Positions 1 through 9,342 are shown, numbered from the stretch's first letter. The stretch: 64,000 nucleotides of DNA from an uncultured Desulfovibrio sp. (GCA_900541395.1 UQJT01000004.1:1-64000); one strand, 5' to 3'. The notes: generated by a model from the letters alone, not told the origin. Program-made: numbers and translations.

Positions 1-39
1 GGACCGGAAGGTCAGGGTAACGGGAACCGGCTCGCCTGA
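1..39 (+). other. possible 3' end of an upstream gene
   Basis: Frame 1 is open from the window edge to a TGA at 37-39. Since flhB usually precedes flhA, this could be the FlhB C-terminal tail, but 12 codons show no diagnostic residue. The rest of the stretch up to the flhA start carries no supported gene. Confidence 0.2.
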
Positions 40-250
40 CAAGCGCCGCGCCGCGCGGCTTCCGTCGCTGGCACGCATCGTGCATTATACCCGGCCGAAT
101 CCCCGGGCGCTCTCCCCGGCCGGTTCCGCCGCACCGCCGCGGGCCTTACAGCGGCAGATGTCGGCGGCCGTCAATCGAGGGAATCGCCGCCGGGCCGGAC
201 GTCGGATATCCGACGCTCCACGACCGCCCCAGAGACAAGGAGTCAGGAAC

Positions 251-2353
251 ATGGCCATCAATGTGACAGCCCCCAAACTCGATTACGCGCGCTTCGCCAG
301 ACAGGGCGACATCATGTTGGCCGTGGGCGTGGTGGTCATTCTGATGGTCATGCTGATCCCGATGCCCACCTTTTTTCTGGATATCATGCTTTGCTTCAGC
401 ATTTCCCTGGGGCTGCTCATCCTGCTCACTTCCATGTTCATGACCTCGCCGCTCGAATTTTCCATATTCCCCTCTTTGTTGCTGGTCACAACTCTGCTGC
501 GCCTGGGCCTCAACGTGGCGTCCACCCGACTCATCCTGCTCAACGGCGACCAGGGGCCCACGGCGGCGGGCGAAGTCATCCGTTCCTTCGCCGAATTCGT
601 GGTCGGCGGCAGTTACGTGGTGGGCGCGGTCATCTTCATGATCCTGTTCATCCTCAACAAGGTGGTCATCACCACCGGCACCACCCGTATCGCCGAAGTG
701 GCCGCCCGTTTTACCCTGGACGCCATGCCCGGCAAGCAGATGGCCATCGAGGCCGACCTCAACGCGGGGCTCATCGACGAGGATGAAGCCACCCTGCGCC
801 GCAACAACCTGCGCCGCGAGGCCGACTTTTACGGCGCCATGGACGGCGCGGGAAAATTCGTCCAGGGGGACGTGACCGCCGGGCTGTACATCACCTTCAT
901 CAACCTGGTGGGCGGCATCCTCATCGGCGTGTTGCAAAAGGGCATGGACTGGGGCCAAGCCCTCACCACCTTTTCCCTGCTGACCATAGGCGACGGTCTG
1001 GTGTCCACCATTCCGTCCATCATCATTTCGGTGGCGGCGGGCATGATCGTGTCCCGCGCGGCGGCCGAGGCCAAGATGGGCGAGGAATTCCTGGCCCAGT
1101 TGTCCTATAACTCCCGGGTCCTCAAGCTGGTATCGACGGTGTTGTTCGTCATCGGCCTGGTGCCCGGTCTGCCCACCCTGCCTTTCTGGATTTTCTCGGG
1201 TCTGCTGTTCGTGGCCGCCCGCGCCGTGGGCGGCAAGAACGACGACGGCACGGACGCCCCCGGCAAAGCCAAAGGCAAGGATAAGGCGACCGCCAAGGCG
1301 GCCGACACGCCTGAGGAAGTGCAAAACCTATTGCCCCTGGATACCCTGGAGCTGGAAGTGGGGTACGGGCTTATTCCCCTGGTGGACGAGGAGCAGAACG
1401 GCAACCTGCTGTCCCGCATCCGCTCCATCCGGCGGCAATTCGCCCTGGACATGGGGGTGGTCATTCCTGCCCTGCACCTGCGCGACAACCTGCAGTTGCG
1501 GCCCGGCCAGTATTCGCTGTTGATCAAGGGCAACCAGGTGGCCAGCGCCGAAATTCTGGTCGATCACTATCTGGCTATGGACCCCGGCAACGTGACCAAT
1601 CGCATCGAAGGCATCGACACCCGCGAACCGGCCTTCAATCTGCCCGCCCTGTGGATACCCGAATCGCAGCGCGAAAGCGCGCAGGTGGCGGGCTACACCG
1701 TGGTGGATCCGTCCACGGTCATCGCCACCCACCTGACCGAAGTTTTCCGCCGCCATCTGGCCGACTTCCTGGGGCGCCAGGAAGTGCAGGGCCTGTTGGA
1801 CACCCTGGCCAAAACCGCGCCCAAGGCCGTGGACGACCTGGTCCCCTCCACCCTGCCCCTGGGCACGGTGCAGAAGGTGCTGCAAAACCTGGTGCGAGAA
1901 AACGTCACCGTGCGCGATATGCTGACCATAGCCGAAACTCTGGCCGACTACGGAACCCAAACCAAGAACGCCGATGTGCTGACCGAGTACGTGCGTGAAA
2001 AGCTTGCCAGAAGCATCGTCAAGCCGTACATGGATGCGGAGGGTTCGCTGTCCGTCATCACGCTGGACCCGCAGGCCGACCGCGCCATACAGGAATCCAT
2101 CCGCCAGACGGAAGGGGGAACGTATCTTTCGCTCAACCCCACATCCGCCCAGCATCTGGTCACCAACATCAACAAGGCGGTGGACAATGCCGTGGCGGCC
2201 GAAGGGCAGCCCGTGGTGCTTACCTCGCCTCTGGCCCGGCCGCACGTGGCGCAGTTGGTGTCGCGTTTCCTGCCCAACGTGCCGGTTGTTTCGCAGGCGG
2301 AAATTCCCGCCGACATCAGGCTCCAGGCCGTGGGCAACGTGGGGATGGAGTGA
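251..2353 (+). CDS. flhA: flagellar type III export gate protein FlhA
   Basis: FlhA is the large inner-membrane export-gate subunit that passes flagellar substrates from the cytoplasmic chaperone complexes into the export channel. The protein has 700 aa, normal for the family. The N-terminal half is a multi-helix membrane domain. It includes the conserved segment LLLVTTLLRLGLNVASTRL and a charged loop with the FHIPEP-type stretch (EADLNAGLID). A Lys/Ala/Asp-rich linker (about residues 328-360) leads to the soluble C-terminal docking domain. The ATG at 251 is preferred over the in-frame start at 80 because AAGGAG lies at 237-242 and homology begins here. It heads a run of same-strand flagellar genes (flhF, flhG-like, fliA). 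Confidence 0.96.
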   Translation: MAINVTAPKLDYARFARQGDIMLAVGVVVILMVMLIPMPTFFLDIMLCFSISLGLLILLTSMFMTSPLEFSIFPSLLLVTTLLRLGLNVASTRLILLNGDQGPTAAGEVIRSFAEFVVGGSYVVGAVIFMILFILNKVVITTGTTRIAEVAARFTLDAMPGKQMAIEADLNAGLIDEDEATLRRNNLRREADFYGAMDGAGKFVQGDVTAGLYITFINLVGGILIGVLQKGMDWGQALTTFSLLTIGDGLVSTIPSIIISVAAGMIVSRAAAEAKMGEEFLAQLSYNSRVLKLVSTVLFVIGLVPGLPTLPFWIFSGLLFVAARAVGGKNDDGTDAPGKAKGKDKATAKAADTPEEVQNLLPLDTLELEVGYGLIPLVDEEQNGNLLSRIRSIRRQFALDMGVVIPALHLRDNLQLRPGQYSLLIKGNQVASAEILVDHYLAMDPGNVTNRIEGIDTREPAFNLPALWIPESQRESAQVAGYTVVDPSTVIATHLTEVFRRHLADFLGRQEVQGLLDTLAKTAPKAVDDLVPSTLPLGTVQKVLQNLVRENVTVRDMLTIAETLADYGTQTKNADVLTEYVREKLARSIVKPYMDAEGSLSVITLDPQADRAIQESIRQTEGGTYLSLNPTSAQHLVTNINKAVDNAVAAEGQPVVLTSPLARPHVAQLVSRFLPNVPVVSQAEIPADIRLQAVGNVGME

Positions 2354-2500
2354 CGTGTTTTTTTGAAAAACGCGCGCGTGAGCGGCAGCCGCATTTCCGG
2401 CAGCGCCCCACGGGCGGCCTCAGATGACGACGAAGCGCGGAGCCGAAGCGACAGGACATTGTGTCCGCCAGGATAACCCTTTGCAAAGTTGAAATTTCTC

Positions 2501-3577
2501 ATGCAGGTCAAAACGTACACAGGAGCCGGGACCCAGGAAGTGCTGGCCAGGGTCAAAGCCGAACTCGGGCCGGACGCCATTATTCTCGGCAGCCGCGAAT
2601 TCCGTCGGGACGGACAGCGCATGTTCGAGATCACGGCGGGCGTCGAACGGACCGGGACCGAGCCGGGCACCGGCGCGGCGGGCGTTCCTCCGGGGTGGGA
2701 CGAGTGGCACCGTGAATGGTCGCGCATGAAGGATCACCTTTACGCCCTCATGCAGCCGGCCATCCGCTGGGAGCATCTCAGTCCCCGCCAGCGCGTCGCC
2801 CTGGAATATCTGCAACGCGAGGGCGTGGAGGACGACGTGGTGGTCGAACTGTACCGCGCCCTGCTGGACGGCAATTCCGGCGCGTCCATGCTGTCGGCCC
2901 TGGCCGCCCTGGTGCCGGTCAAAGGCTTCGGCCCCCAACTGTGGCCCCAACGGGTTCATATCCTGACCGGCCCCTTCGGCGCGGGCAAAACCACGGCCGC
3001 CCTGCGCCTGGGCATGAGTCTGCGGTCGGCCCGGCCCGGGGCCTCGGTGGCCTATTTGAACGCCGACTGCGGCCGAGGCAACGGCCGCCTGGTATTGCGC
3101 CACTGGGCCGAACTTTCCGACTTCGCCTATTACGAAACGCCCGATGCGGCCTGCATGAAATCCGGTCTGCGAACCTGTCAAAACACCGACGTGATTTTTG
3201 TGGATATGCCCGGCCTGGGTCGGGGCGAAAACCTGGACGACAAACTGGCCGAGCTGGGGCTGCTGAGCCTGGGGGGCGAATTTCAGCCCGCCGTGCACCT
3301 GGCGCTGCCGCCCCACTACGGAGGCCGCCAGATCGACGCCTTTTTGAAACGCTATCACACGTCTCTGCCGTGCAGCCTGGTATGGACCAAGCTCGACGAG
3401 GCCGTCAACTTCGGCGGCCTGGTCAATGTGGCGGTACGCAGCGGCCTGCCCGTCTCGGCCCTGTCCTTCGGGCCGGAGCTGCAAGCCTCGTTGGTGCCCG
3501 CCGAGGCGGGGCTGATCTGGCGTCTGCTGCTCAAACGGCAACTGCCCGACGCCGCGGCTTCGGGCCAGGCGGCCTGA
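2501..3577 (+). CDS. flhF: flagellar biosynthesis SRP-type GTPase FlhF
   Basis: FlhF places the polar flagellum together with FlhG. The 358-aa product begins MQVKTYTG, the typical FlhF N-terminus, so the ATG at 2501 is preferred over the TTG four codons upstream. The P-loop GPFGAGKTT sits near residues 157-165 and a TKLDE guanine-specificity motif lies near the C-terminus. The switch region reads DMPGLGRGE where most SRP GTPases have DTAGR, and the linker between the N-terminal B domain and the GTPase domain is short. No strong ribosome site is visible. It lies between flhA and the flhG-like gene on the same strand, the usual order. Confidence 0.93.
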   Translation: MQVKTYTGAGTQEVLARVKAELGPDAIILGSREFRRDGQRMFEITAGVERTGTEPGTGAAGVPPGWDEWHREWSRMKDHLYALMQPAIRWEHLSPRQRVALEYLQREGVEDDVVVELYRALLDGNSGASMLSALAALVPVKGFGPQLWPQRVHILTGPFGAGKTTAALRLGMSLRSARPGASVAYLNADCGRGNGRLVLRHWAELSDFAYYETPDAACMKSGLRTCQNTDVIFVDMPGLGRGENLDDKLAELGLLSLGGEFQPAVHLALPPHYGGRQIDAFLKRYHTSLPCSLVWTKLDEAVNFGGLVNVAVRSGLPVSALSFGPELQASLVPAEAGLIWRLLLKRQLPDAAASGQAA

Positions 3578-3710
3578 GAACGAGCCGAAGATATTTCAGG
3601 AAACGCGGGCGCCGCCCACGCGGCGCGCGTCCGGACAAACGCGCTTTAACATGTGCAACGACGGAAAAACGGATGTACGTCCCCTGTTCCGTCTATGAAG
3701 GATGAAGCCC

Positions 3711-4523
3711 ATGAGTGATTTGCCTTTGGTTCTTTCCGTCACTTCCGGCAAGGGAGGTGTGGGCAAAACCAACGTCTCCGTCAACCTGGCCTGCTGTCTG
3801 GCCGGAGCCGGCAAACGCGTGGTCCTGCTGGATGCGGACCTGGGCCTGGCCAACGTGGATGTGCTGCTCGGCCTGACGCCGCCCCACAACCTGTTCCACC
3901 TGTTTCACGAAGGCGCGAGCCTTGCGGACATTCTGTTCGAGACTCCCTATGGCTTCAGCATTCTGCCCGCCTCCTCGGGCATGAGCGAAATGCTGACACT
4001 GTCCACCGGCCAGAAGCTGGAATTGCTTGAGGCCGTGGACGAACTGGAAGAACGGGTCGATTACCTTATCGTGGACACCGGGGCGGGAATCCACGACAAT
4101 GTGGTGTATTTCAACCTTGCCGCGCAGGAACGTATTGTGGTACTGACTCCCGAGCCCACGTCGCTGACGGACGCTTACGCGCTCATCAAAGTGCTGAAGC
4201 TGCGGCACGGGGTGGAACATTTCAAGGTGCTGGTGAATATGAGCCCCGACGCCAAAAGCGCCAAGGACATTTTTACCCGCCTGCACGCGGCGAGCGATCA
4301 TTTTCTGAGCGGCGTGTCGCTTGACTATATGGGATATATTCCCCGCGATCCGGCGGTCCGCAGGGCCGTGGTCAACCAAACGCCGTTTTGCGTGACCGAT
4401 CCGAACTGCGCGGCCGGGCGGGCCATGCAGCAGACGGCGACGACGGTGCAAACCTGGGACGTCCCCGAGAATCTCGATGGCAACATCAAGTTTTTCTGGA
4501 AAAAGCTGCTCTTCCGCTCCTGA
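3711..4523 (+). CDS. flhG: MinD/ParA-type ATPase FlhG (flagellar number regulator)
   Basis: This MinD-family ATPase of about 270 aa is the usual partner and activator of FlhF and limits flagellar number. The deviant Walker A motif TSGKGGVGKTN is near the N-terminus, followed by LLDADLGLANVDVLLG (Walker A'/switch I) and YLIVDTGAGI (Walker B region). The ATG at 3711 is preferred because AAGGA lies eight bases upstream; an in-frame ATG at 3702 is an alternative. The 3' end overlaps the proposed fliA start, which suggests coupled translation. The name FlhG (YlxH/FleN) follows from position beside flhF and fliA. Confidence 0.9.
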   Translation: MSDLPLVLSVTSGKGGVGKTNVSVNLACCLAGAGKRVVLLDADLGLANVDVLLGLTPPHNLFHLFHEGASLADILFETPYGFSILPASSGMSEMLTLSTGQKLELLEAVDELEERVDYLIVDTGAGIHDNVVYFNLAAQERIVVLTPEPTSLTDAYALIKVLKLRHGVEHFKVLVNMSPDAKSAKDIFTRLHAASDHFLSGVSLDYMGYIPRDPAVRRAVVNQTPFCVTDPNCAAGRAMQQTATTVQTWDVPENLDGNIKFFWKKLLFRS

Positions 4524-5328
4524 GGCCCCGGAGGGACGCGCAGCCGGAGGAGCGGAGCGTCCGTCCGCCGATTTTGTCCTCGAGCCCTGGGAACGCATGG
4601 AAGCGGGCGAGACGGCCTGGGACGACTTTCCGCTGTCCGACAAGGAACGGATTGTGCGCCACTACGCGCCCAAAATCCGTTTTCTGGCTCTGCGTCTCAA
4701 AGTCAAACTGCCGCGCAATGTGGAACTGTCCGAACTGATCAGCGCGGGCACGCTGGGGCTTCTGGAAGCTTTGGGCAAATTCCGGCCCCAGATGGGTATA
4801 CGCTTTGAAACCTATTCGGAAAACCGCATCCGGGGGGCCATGCTGGATGAATTGCGTCGCCTGGACTGGTTTCCCCGCAGCCTGCGCCAGAGGGTGCGCA
4901 AACTCGACGAGGTCATGCGCCGGTTCGAGCACGAAAAAGGCCGCCCGCCCACGGCGGAGGAAATACAGGAATGCACCGGCCTGCCCGCCCGGGAGGTGCA
5001 TCAAGGGCTGGAAGCCTTGCAGAACCAGTTGTGCGTGTCCCTGGATACCATTCAGGACAGCCTGGCCGGGGAAGCCGACACCGAGGGCGAACCTTTTCGC
5101 AAGGCGGCCAAAATTGAGATGGTGGAACGCGTCGCCTCGCTTATCGATGCATTGACACCGCGGGAGAAACTGGTATTATCCCTTTATTATACGGATGAAT
5201 TGAACATGCGGGAAACCGCCGCCGTTATGGGCATTACCGAGGGCCGCGTCTCCCAATTGCATTCCCAAGCCTTGAGTCGCCTGCGGCGGGAGTTTCAATC
5301 CCAGTTCGGGGAAAGCGGCAATTTTTGA
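4477..5328 (+). CDS. fliA: flagellar RNA polymerase sigma factor FliA (sigma-28)
   Basis: FliA directs transcription of late flagellar and chemotaxis genes. Region 2 is recognisable as IRFLALRLKVKLPRNVELSEL followed by the RFETYSENRIRGAMLDELR type core-binding and -10 recognition segment. Region 4 is the helix-turn-helix ELNMRETAAVMGITEGRVSQL. The longest ORF gives 283 aa, somewhat long for FliA; a start at 4597 (243 aa) is possible, and neither has a convincing ribosome site. With the first start it overlaps flhG by 47 bases. Gene order flhA-flhF-flhG-fliA is the classic polar-flagellum arrangement. Confidence 0.92.
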   Translation: MATSSFSGKSCSSAPEAPEGRAAGGAERPSADFVLEPWERMEAGETAWDDFPLSDKERIVRHYAPKIRFLALRLKVKLPRNVELSELISAGTLGLLEALGKFRPQMGIRFETYSENRIRGAMLDELRRLDWFPRSLRQRVRKLDEVMRRFEHEKGRPPTAEEIQECTGLPAREVHQGLEALQNQLCVSLDTIQDSLAGEADTEGEPFRKAAKIEMVERVASLIDALTPREKLVLSLYYTDELNMRETAAVMGITEGRVSQLHSQALSRLRREFQSQFGESGNF

Positions 5329-5450
5329 CCGCGTTGTTCCGTTTTGTCCGTTGCCGCCAAGGCGGCAACGCTGGACGTCGAGAAGATGCTTTTCAAAAAA
5401 CGGGCGGTCGTACCCCCCGCGGTGGAAACATCTTCCTAAGGAGATTGTTC

Positions 5451-5831
5451 ATGCCTTATGATCCGAACATGCGCGTTCTGGTGGTGGACGATTTTTCGAC
5501 CATGCGGCGCATTGTTAAAAATATACTCCGCCAATTGGGCTTCACCAACGTGGTGGAGGCCGACGACGGCACCACTGCCTGGGAAGTGCTGAACAAAGAC
5601 CACATCAGCTTTATTATTTCCGACTGGAACATGCCCCAGATGACCGGCATCGAACTGTTGCGCAAAGTTCGAGCCAGCGAACAGTTCGGACACCTGCCCT
5701 TTCTGATGGTTACGGCCGAGGCGCAGCAGGAAAACATTATTGAAGCCGCTCAGGCCAAGGTATCCAACTACATCGTCAAGCCCTTCACCGCGGAAACGAT
5801 GAAACAAAAGATTGAAAAAATTTTCAGTTGA
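5451..5831 (+). CDS. cheY: chemotaxis response regulator CheY
   Basis: A single receiver domain of 126 aa with no output domain, the CheY architecture. The acidic pair is in LVVDDFSTMRR, the phospho-acceptor Asp in IISDWNMPQMTG, the switch Thr in LMVTAEAQ, and the conserved Lys in NYIVKPFT. The start at 5451 is set by TAAGGAG at 5437-5443; the longer reading frame upstream is not supported. When phosphorylated it should bind the flagellar switch to change rotation. It directly follows fliA. Confidence 0.95.
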   Translation: MPYDPNMRVLVVDDFSTMRRIVKNILRQLGFTNVVEADDGTTAWEVLNKDHISFIISDWNMPQMTGIELLRKVRASEQFGHLPFLMVTAEAQQENIIEAAQAKVSNYIVKPFTAETMKQKIEKIFS

Positions 5832-6071
5832 CGCCCGTTCTTTCCTTCCGGCCTCCATTTCCCGCCCGCAGGAAAAACGTATTTTTCCGCGGGCGCGGTT
5901 GTTTTCAGCACGGCATCTCGCCTCTGCCGGAACGGACAGGATGTCGAACACGGATATTGCTGTTGACCTGCCGCGTCGGGCCACGGACCGCAAGCGCGGC
6001 GCAAGCGGCTTTGTAAGACAATCCGCTCCCCTCGGGGAGTTCGCCATGACGTTCCTGCGAGGGATGAGTCC

Positions 6072-6731
6072 GTGCCGTTAGACGAACTGGAAGAAAAGGC
6101 CACGCCGGACGAAGGCACGTTGGCGGCCGGGGAATTCGAATCCCTGGCCGGACAAAAGGTACAGCTCGACATCGACGACGCGCCTTTCCTGCTCGATCCC
6201 GACGACATGCCGGAAGTGCCCGCCACCACGGAGAGCAAGCCTCCGGCTCCGGTGGAGGAAAAACCGCGCCGCAATACCAAAAAGCTGATGGCGGCCGTGT
6301 TCTTTATTCTGCTTCTGGCCGGAGCGGCCATCTGGTTTTTTGTTTTCCGCCAAGCGCCGGACATTGTAGCCCCACCCGAGCCCCCGGTCATCGTGGTGCC
6401 CACGCCCAAGGCGCCCACCATCCCCAAAGAATTCAGCACAAAACTGGCTCCATTCTGGATACCGCTGGTGGACGACGAGGGTAAAAGCCGTTTTTTGGTG
6501 GCCACTTTCGTGCTGAGTACCCCCGAAGACCAGGTAAATCAGGAAATCCAGGATAAACTGGTCACCCTTCGGGACGCCATTTTCTACTACCTGCGCAACA
6601 AGGATTACCATTTTCTGCTCGACGCGGCCAATGCCGAAACCATACGCGCGGACCTCCTGGGGACCATCAACAACTATATTGTACGGGGAGAACTTCATAG
6701 TCTGTATTTTGACAGTTATCTGTTGCAGTAA
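6072..6731 (+). CDS. fliL: FliL-like flagellar basal body-associated membrane protein
   Basis: The 219-aa protein has an acidic N-terminus, a proline-rich stretch with several basic residues (about 60-75), one transmembrane helix (LMAAVFFILLLAGAAIWFFVF, about 76-96), another proline-rich linker and a C-terminal periplasmic domain. This is the topology of FliL, which supports the stator around the motor. The C-terminal region with repeated short beta/helix segments (TLRDAIFYYLRNKDYHFL, TINNYIVRGELHSLYFDSYLLQ) fits FliL. Translation likely begins at the GTG at 6072, with GAGGG about eight bases before it. The proline-rich extensions are larger than usual. Confidence 0.75.
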   Translation: MPLDELEEKATPDEGTLAAGEFESLAGQKVQLDIDDAPFLLDPDDMPEVPATTESKPPAPVEEKPRRNTKKLMAAVFFILLLAGAAIWFFVFRQAPDIVAPPEPPVIVVPTPKAPTIPKEFSTKLAPFWIPLVDDEGKSRFLVATFVLSTPEDQVNQEIQDKLVTLRDAIFYYLRNKDYHFLLDAANAETIRADLLGTINNYIVRGELHSLYFDSYLLQ

Positions 6732-6857
6732 TCCGGCGCGCCCTGTTGCTCCTTGTTGGTTTTTCCCGGCAATGGGACGCGTATTCCGACCCTGAATCGC
6801 GCATGGCAACGATATTCCGCGCGGACGCGATCGACAATCCGGGGTAAAGGCGGCGCT

Positions 6858-7184
6858 ATGGTCGAACCGACCACCATTATTCCATTGCTGAACGCCCAGC
6901 AACAGGGCATGGTCGGGCTGGCCCACGGCTTCGCTCTGATGCCCGAACTGGCCCAGGCTTCTGCACGGGAACTGGCCTTGCAACTCTTGCGCCAGGAAGC
7001 CCGGCAGGTGCAAAAGCCGGAGTCGGGCAAAGGTTCGGCCCAGGTGGATGATGGGGACGACCGGCCCGGCTCTTCATCGGACACTCCCCGGCGGGAACGA
7101 AGACGGAAGGGCGAATCGCCTTCCGACGAGGCATCCCCCAGCTCCAGCCCGCTGGTGGGCAATCTTCTCAACGTCAAGGTATAA
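6858..7184 (+). CDS. conserved hypothetical protein between fliL-like and a coiled-coil protein
   Basis: A 108-aa product starting MVEPTTIIPLLNAQQQGMVG, preceded by an AAAGGCGG-like ribosome site. The first half is predicted helical (HGFALMPELAQASARELALQLLRQEAR) and the second half is low-complexity, rich in Ser, Pro, Asp and Arg. There is no signal peptide or membrane helix. I do not recognise a family. Its place between the fliL-like gene and the next membrane-anchored coiled-coil gene suggests a motility-linked role, which is inference from position only. The start at 6753 lacks a ribosome site and is disfavoured. Confidence 0.6.
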   Translation: MVEPTTIIPLLNAQQQGMVGLAHGFALMPELAQASARELALQLLRQEARQVQKPESGKGSAQVDDGDDRPGSSSDTPRRERRRKGESPSDEASPSSSPLVGNLLNVKV

Positions 7185-7236
7185 TGAAGTCGGAAGCGGC
7201 TTCCGGCCAAGCTTGCGGTCCACCCGGAAAGAGCCC

Positions 7237-7659
7237 ATGAATACGTTTTTTCTTCTCGCGGTTACGGCGGCGGAACTGCTGCTGCTTATCCTGGTTCTGC
7301 TGTTCTTTATGCGTCTGCGCCGCTCGGAACAAATACTGTCCGCCCTGCAAGCCAATCAGGATGATTTACTCGATCGTATGCTGCGCAATGCCGAGCTGGA
7401 GCAGGAAATGGTAGCCACCTTTTCCCAGCGTCAGGAGCAACTGGCGCAGCTCAACGCCCGTATGGAAGAACGCATCGCTTCCCTGCGCCGTCTGCTGGAG
7501 CAGGCCGAAGGCATTACCCGCTCGCCCCATTTTTTGCGGGAAGTTATCCTCAACTGCCGCCGCAAGGGGCAATCCGTGGAGGACATAGCCCGCAAAACCG
7601 GCTTGGCCCGCGATGAAATCGAGCTGATCCTGGCCCGAGAACACGGACGGGAAGCCTAG
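7237..7659 (+). CDS. membrane-anchored coiled-coil protein with C-terminal HTH-like segment
   Basis: A 140-aa protein with an N-terminal transmembrane helix (FLLAVTAAELLLLILVLLFFM), then a long Gln/Glu/Leu-rich coiled coil (about 30-90), then a C-terminal segment GQSVEDIARKTGLARDEIELIL that reads like a small helix-turn-helix. This layout resembles the DUF2802/DUF6115-type proteins found near motility genes, an assignment I cannot confirm without a profile search. It is the last gene of the flagellar run; an 11-bp perfect hairpin lies about 100 bases downstream. The start is ATG 7237, just after the previous gene. Confidence 0.65.
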   Translation: MNTFFLLAVTAAELLLLILVLLFFMRLRRSEQILSALQANQDDLLDRMLRNAELEQEMVATFSQRQEQLAQLNARMEERIASLRRLLEQAEGITRSPHFLREVILNCRRKGQSVEDIARKTGLARDEIELILAREHGREA

Positions 7660-7758
7660 TTTTTTGGCGTTCCCGAGACTGCAAACTGCGACGGCGACGC
7701 GGACAACGCCCGCAGCTGGACAAACGCCGCTTACCGAGACCCGCCATAATCAAAAAGT

Positions 7759-7788
7759 GGGGAGAGTCGTGGGGACGCGACTCTCCCC
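7759..7788 (+). terminator. perfect 11-bp hairpin after flagellar genes
   Basis: GGGGAGAGTCG and CGACTCTCCCC form a perfect 11-bp stem with an 8-base loop. It lies 100 bases after the last flagellar gene. No U-tract follows immediately, so termination is likely but not certain. Confidence 0.5.
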
Positions 7789-7791
7789 TGA

Positions 7792-7830
7792 TTCGTCCGG
7801 CATTTTTTTTGGGGGGGGGCGCCGGACGAA
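7792..7830. repeat. 10-bp inverted repeat enclosing a T8G9 tract
   Basis: TTCGTCCGGC (7792-7801) and GCCGGACGAA (7821-7830) pair perfectly. The 19-base loop contains eight T (7803-7810) followed by nine G (7811-7819). A homopolymer G9 tract is prone to slipped-strand length change. Confidence 0.75.
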
Positions 7831-7842
7831 CCAATGGGTTCA

Positions 7843-7862
7843 GATCGGGCTTATGCCCGATC
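7843..7862. repeat. 8-bp inverted repeat, tetraloop
   Basis: GATCGGGC and GCCCGATC flank TTAT. This is the third of four consecutive hairpins in this intergenic region. Confidence 0.6.
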
Positions 7863-7886
7863 GGAAAAACAGCGCCGCGTTTCGCC

Positions 7887-7914
7887 GCCCGGGACGTCTC
7901 GCAGCGTCCCGGGC
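7887..7914. repeat. 10-bp GC-rich inverted repeat
   Basis: GCCCGGGACG and CGTCCCGGGC flank an 8-base loop. This is the fourth consecutive perfect inverted repeat upstream of the AG microsatellite. Confidence 0.6.
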
Positions 7915-8051
7915 CCAACGGTCTGCCGGAGAGGACCACATATTGAAAAAAATTCGCTTCGCTTCCCCGCATGGGACGCGAAAGTCGGAGTTGTGCCCCT
8001 TGTCGCCGGTTTTGACGGACGGCACGGCACGTCGGCCTATCCGAGAGGCAA

Positions 8052-8104
<53 letters not shown>

Positions 8105-8297
8105 TAGGGTAATTCCCGACAGCGGAAGGCAAAAGACAACGCATAGAAATATCCCGACAAAAAACGCTACTTCTATACAGTTTCGGCATATTCCAAAGGA
8201 ACGCCAACCCCACGGCGTCCAACGTTCCCCCCCGTTGACCACGTATAAAAGCTAACGGCTTCCTCGTCGCTTTGTCAATACTTTTCCCTTACAGCCT

Positions 8298-8328
8298 CAA
8301 GACATGCGTATAAGATGCGCATGTCTTG
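8298..8328. promoter_or_regulatory. perfect 11-bp inverted repeat upstream of outer-membrane gene
   Basis: CAAGACATGCG and CGCATGTCTTG flank a 9-base spacer, 260 bases before the beta-barrel gene at 8589. It could be an operator for a dimeric regulator or an mRNA hairpin in the leader. No U-tract follows, which argues against a terminator. Confidence 0.4.
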
Positions 8329-8588
8329 CCCACATCTCCCGCCCGCACCGAACGGCCCCCCCCGGCGACTTCGCCTCTCTCCAGCTTTCGCGCGGGAATG
8401 CCTGATTTCTTTCCCGGAAAAACTCATTGCCCTCTAATCCAAGCCTCCCTATTCCGGTTACTGAGGTCGCCGTCCGGAGAAAGCCGCGGACGCCGCGTTT
8501 TCGCCCCCCCTGAGACGCGTCGGCCGCGACCTCCCCCGGCGGGACCTCCATACCTTTCACTCAGTCAACCTTTCGGAGGAACGGGGTT

Positions 8589-9317
8589 ATGAACATTAAC
8601 TGGAAACGTCTTCACCTTCCCGCCATCGCTCTGGCCGTAGCGCTTCTCGCCGGGAACGCCGCGCCGGCCAAAGCCTTTGATTTCACGGGCATCTATCTGG
8701 CGCCCAAATTCGTCTACGGCATCCAGGTGACGGACGGCAACAAGCAGAGCGGCACTTTTGACTACGGCTGGAAAAGCTCGGAGAAAAACGTGTTCGGCGG
8801 CGGCGTGGCCCTCGGCTACAATTTTGATCCCATTCTCAACTGCCCCGTCCGTGTTGAAGTGGAATATCTGGCCTTCGGCAACAAACAGTCCGAAAAATCG
8901 CGCCGGTTCGACAGCGGCGACATCCTCAACTACTCGCACCGCATCGGCGTGCAGAGTCTGATGTTCAACGCTTATTGGGACATCAAGACCGGCACGCGCT
9001 GGACGCCTTACCTGGGCGCCGGTCTGGGCATGGGCTTTTTGTCCATGAAGACCACCAACCACGGCTATGACGCGACGGGCGCTCAGAACCTGGCGCTGAG
9101 CACCGGCTATGGCGACCGCACTCGTTTCGCCTGGAACGTGGGCGCGGGCGTGGCCTTCACCGTCAACGAACGGCTGGCCTTCGACCTCGGTTACCGCTAT
9201 GCCGACTACGGCCGGGCCGAATCCAAGACCGCCGTCTCTGCCGGCGGCTATACCCTGAAGGGCAAGTCCGACGTAACCATGCATCAATTCCTTCTGAGCG
9301 CGCGCATCTCCTTCTAA
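8589..9317 (+). CDS. outer-membrane beta-barrel protein (OmpA/opacity-like), first of a pair
   Basis: A 242-aa exported protein. The signal peptide spans about residues 1-29, with hydrophobic LPAIALAVALLAGNAAPAKA and AxA-type cleavage before FDFTGIYLAPK. The rest alternates polar and aromatic residues in strands (GVALGYNFD, RVEVEYLAFG, TPYLGAGLGMGF, LAFDLGYRYADYG) and ends in ...LLSARISF. A terminal Phe is the signature for Bam-mediated outer-membrane insertion. About eight strands fit an opacity-type porin fold. GGAGGA at 8575-8580 supports the start. A clear terminator follows. The next gene encodes a paralogue with the same strand plan. Confidence 0.85.
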   Translation: MNINWKRLHLPAIALAVALLAGNAAPAKAFDFTGIYLAPKFVYGIQVTDGNKQSGTFDYGWKSSEKNVFGGGVALGYNFDPILNCPVRVEVEYLAFGNKQSEKSRRFDSGDILNYSHRIGVQSLMFNAYWDIKTGTRWTPYLGAGLGMGFLSMKTTNHGYDATGAQNLALSTGYGDRTRFAWNVGAGVAFTVNERLAFDLGYRYADYGRAESKTAVSAGGYTLKGKSDVTMHQFLLSARISF

Positions 9318-9342
9318 ACGACGCGTATCCGCTCTTTCCGCA

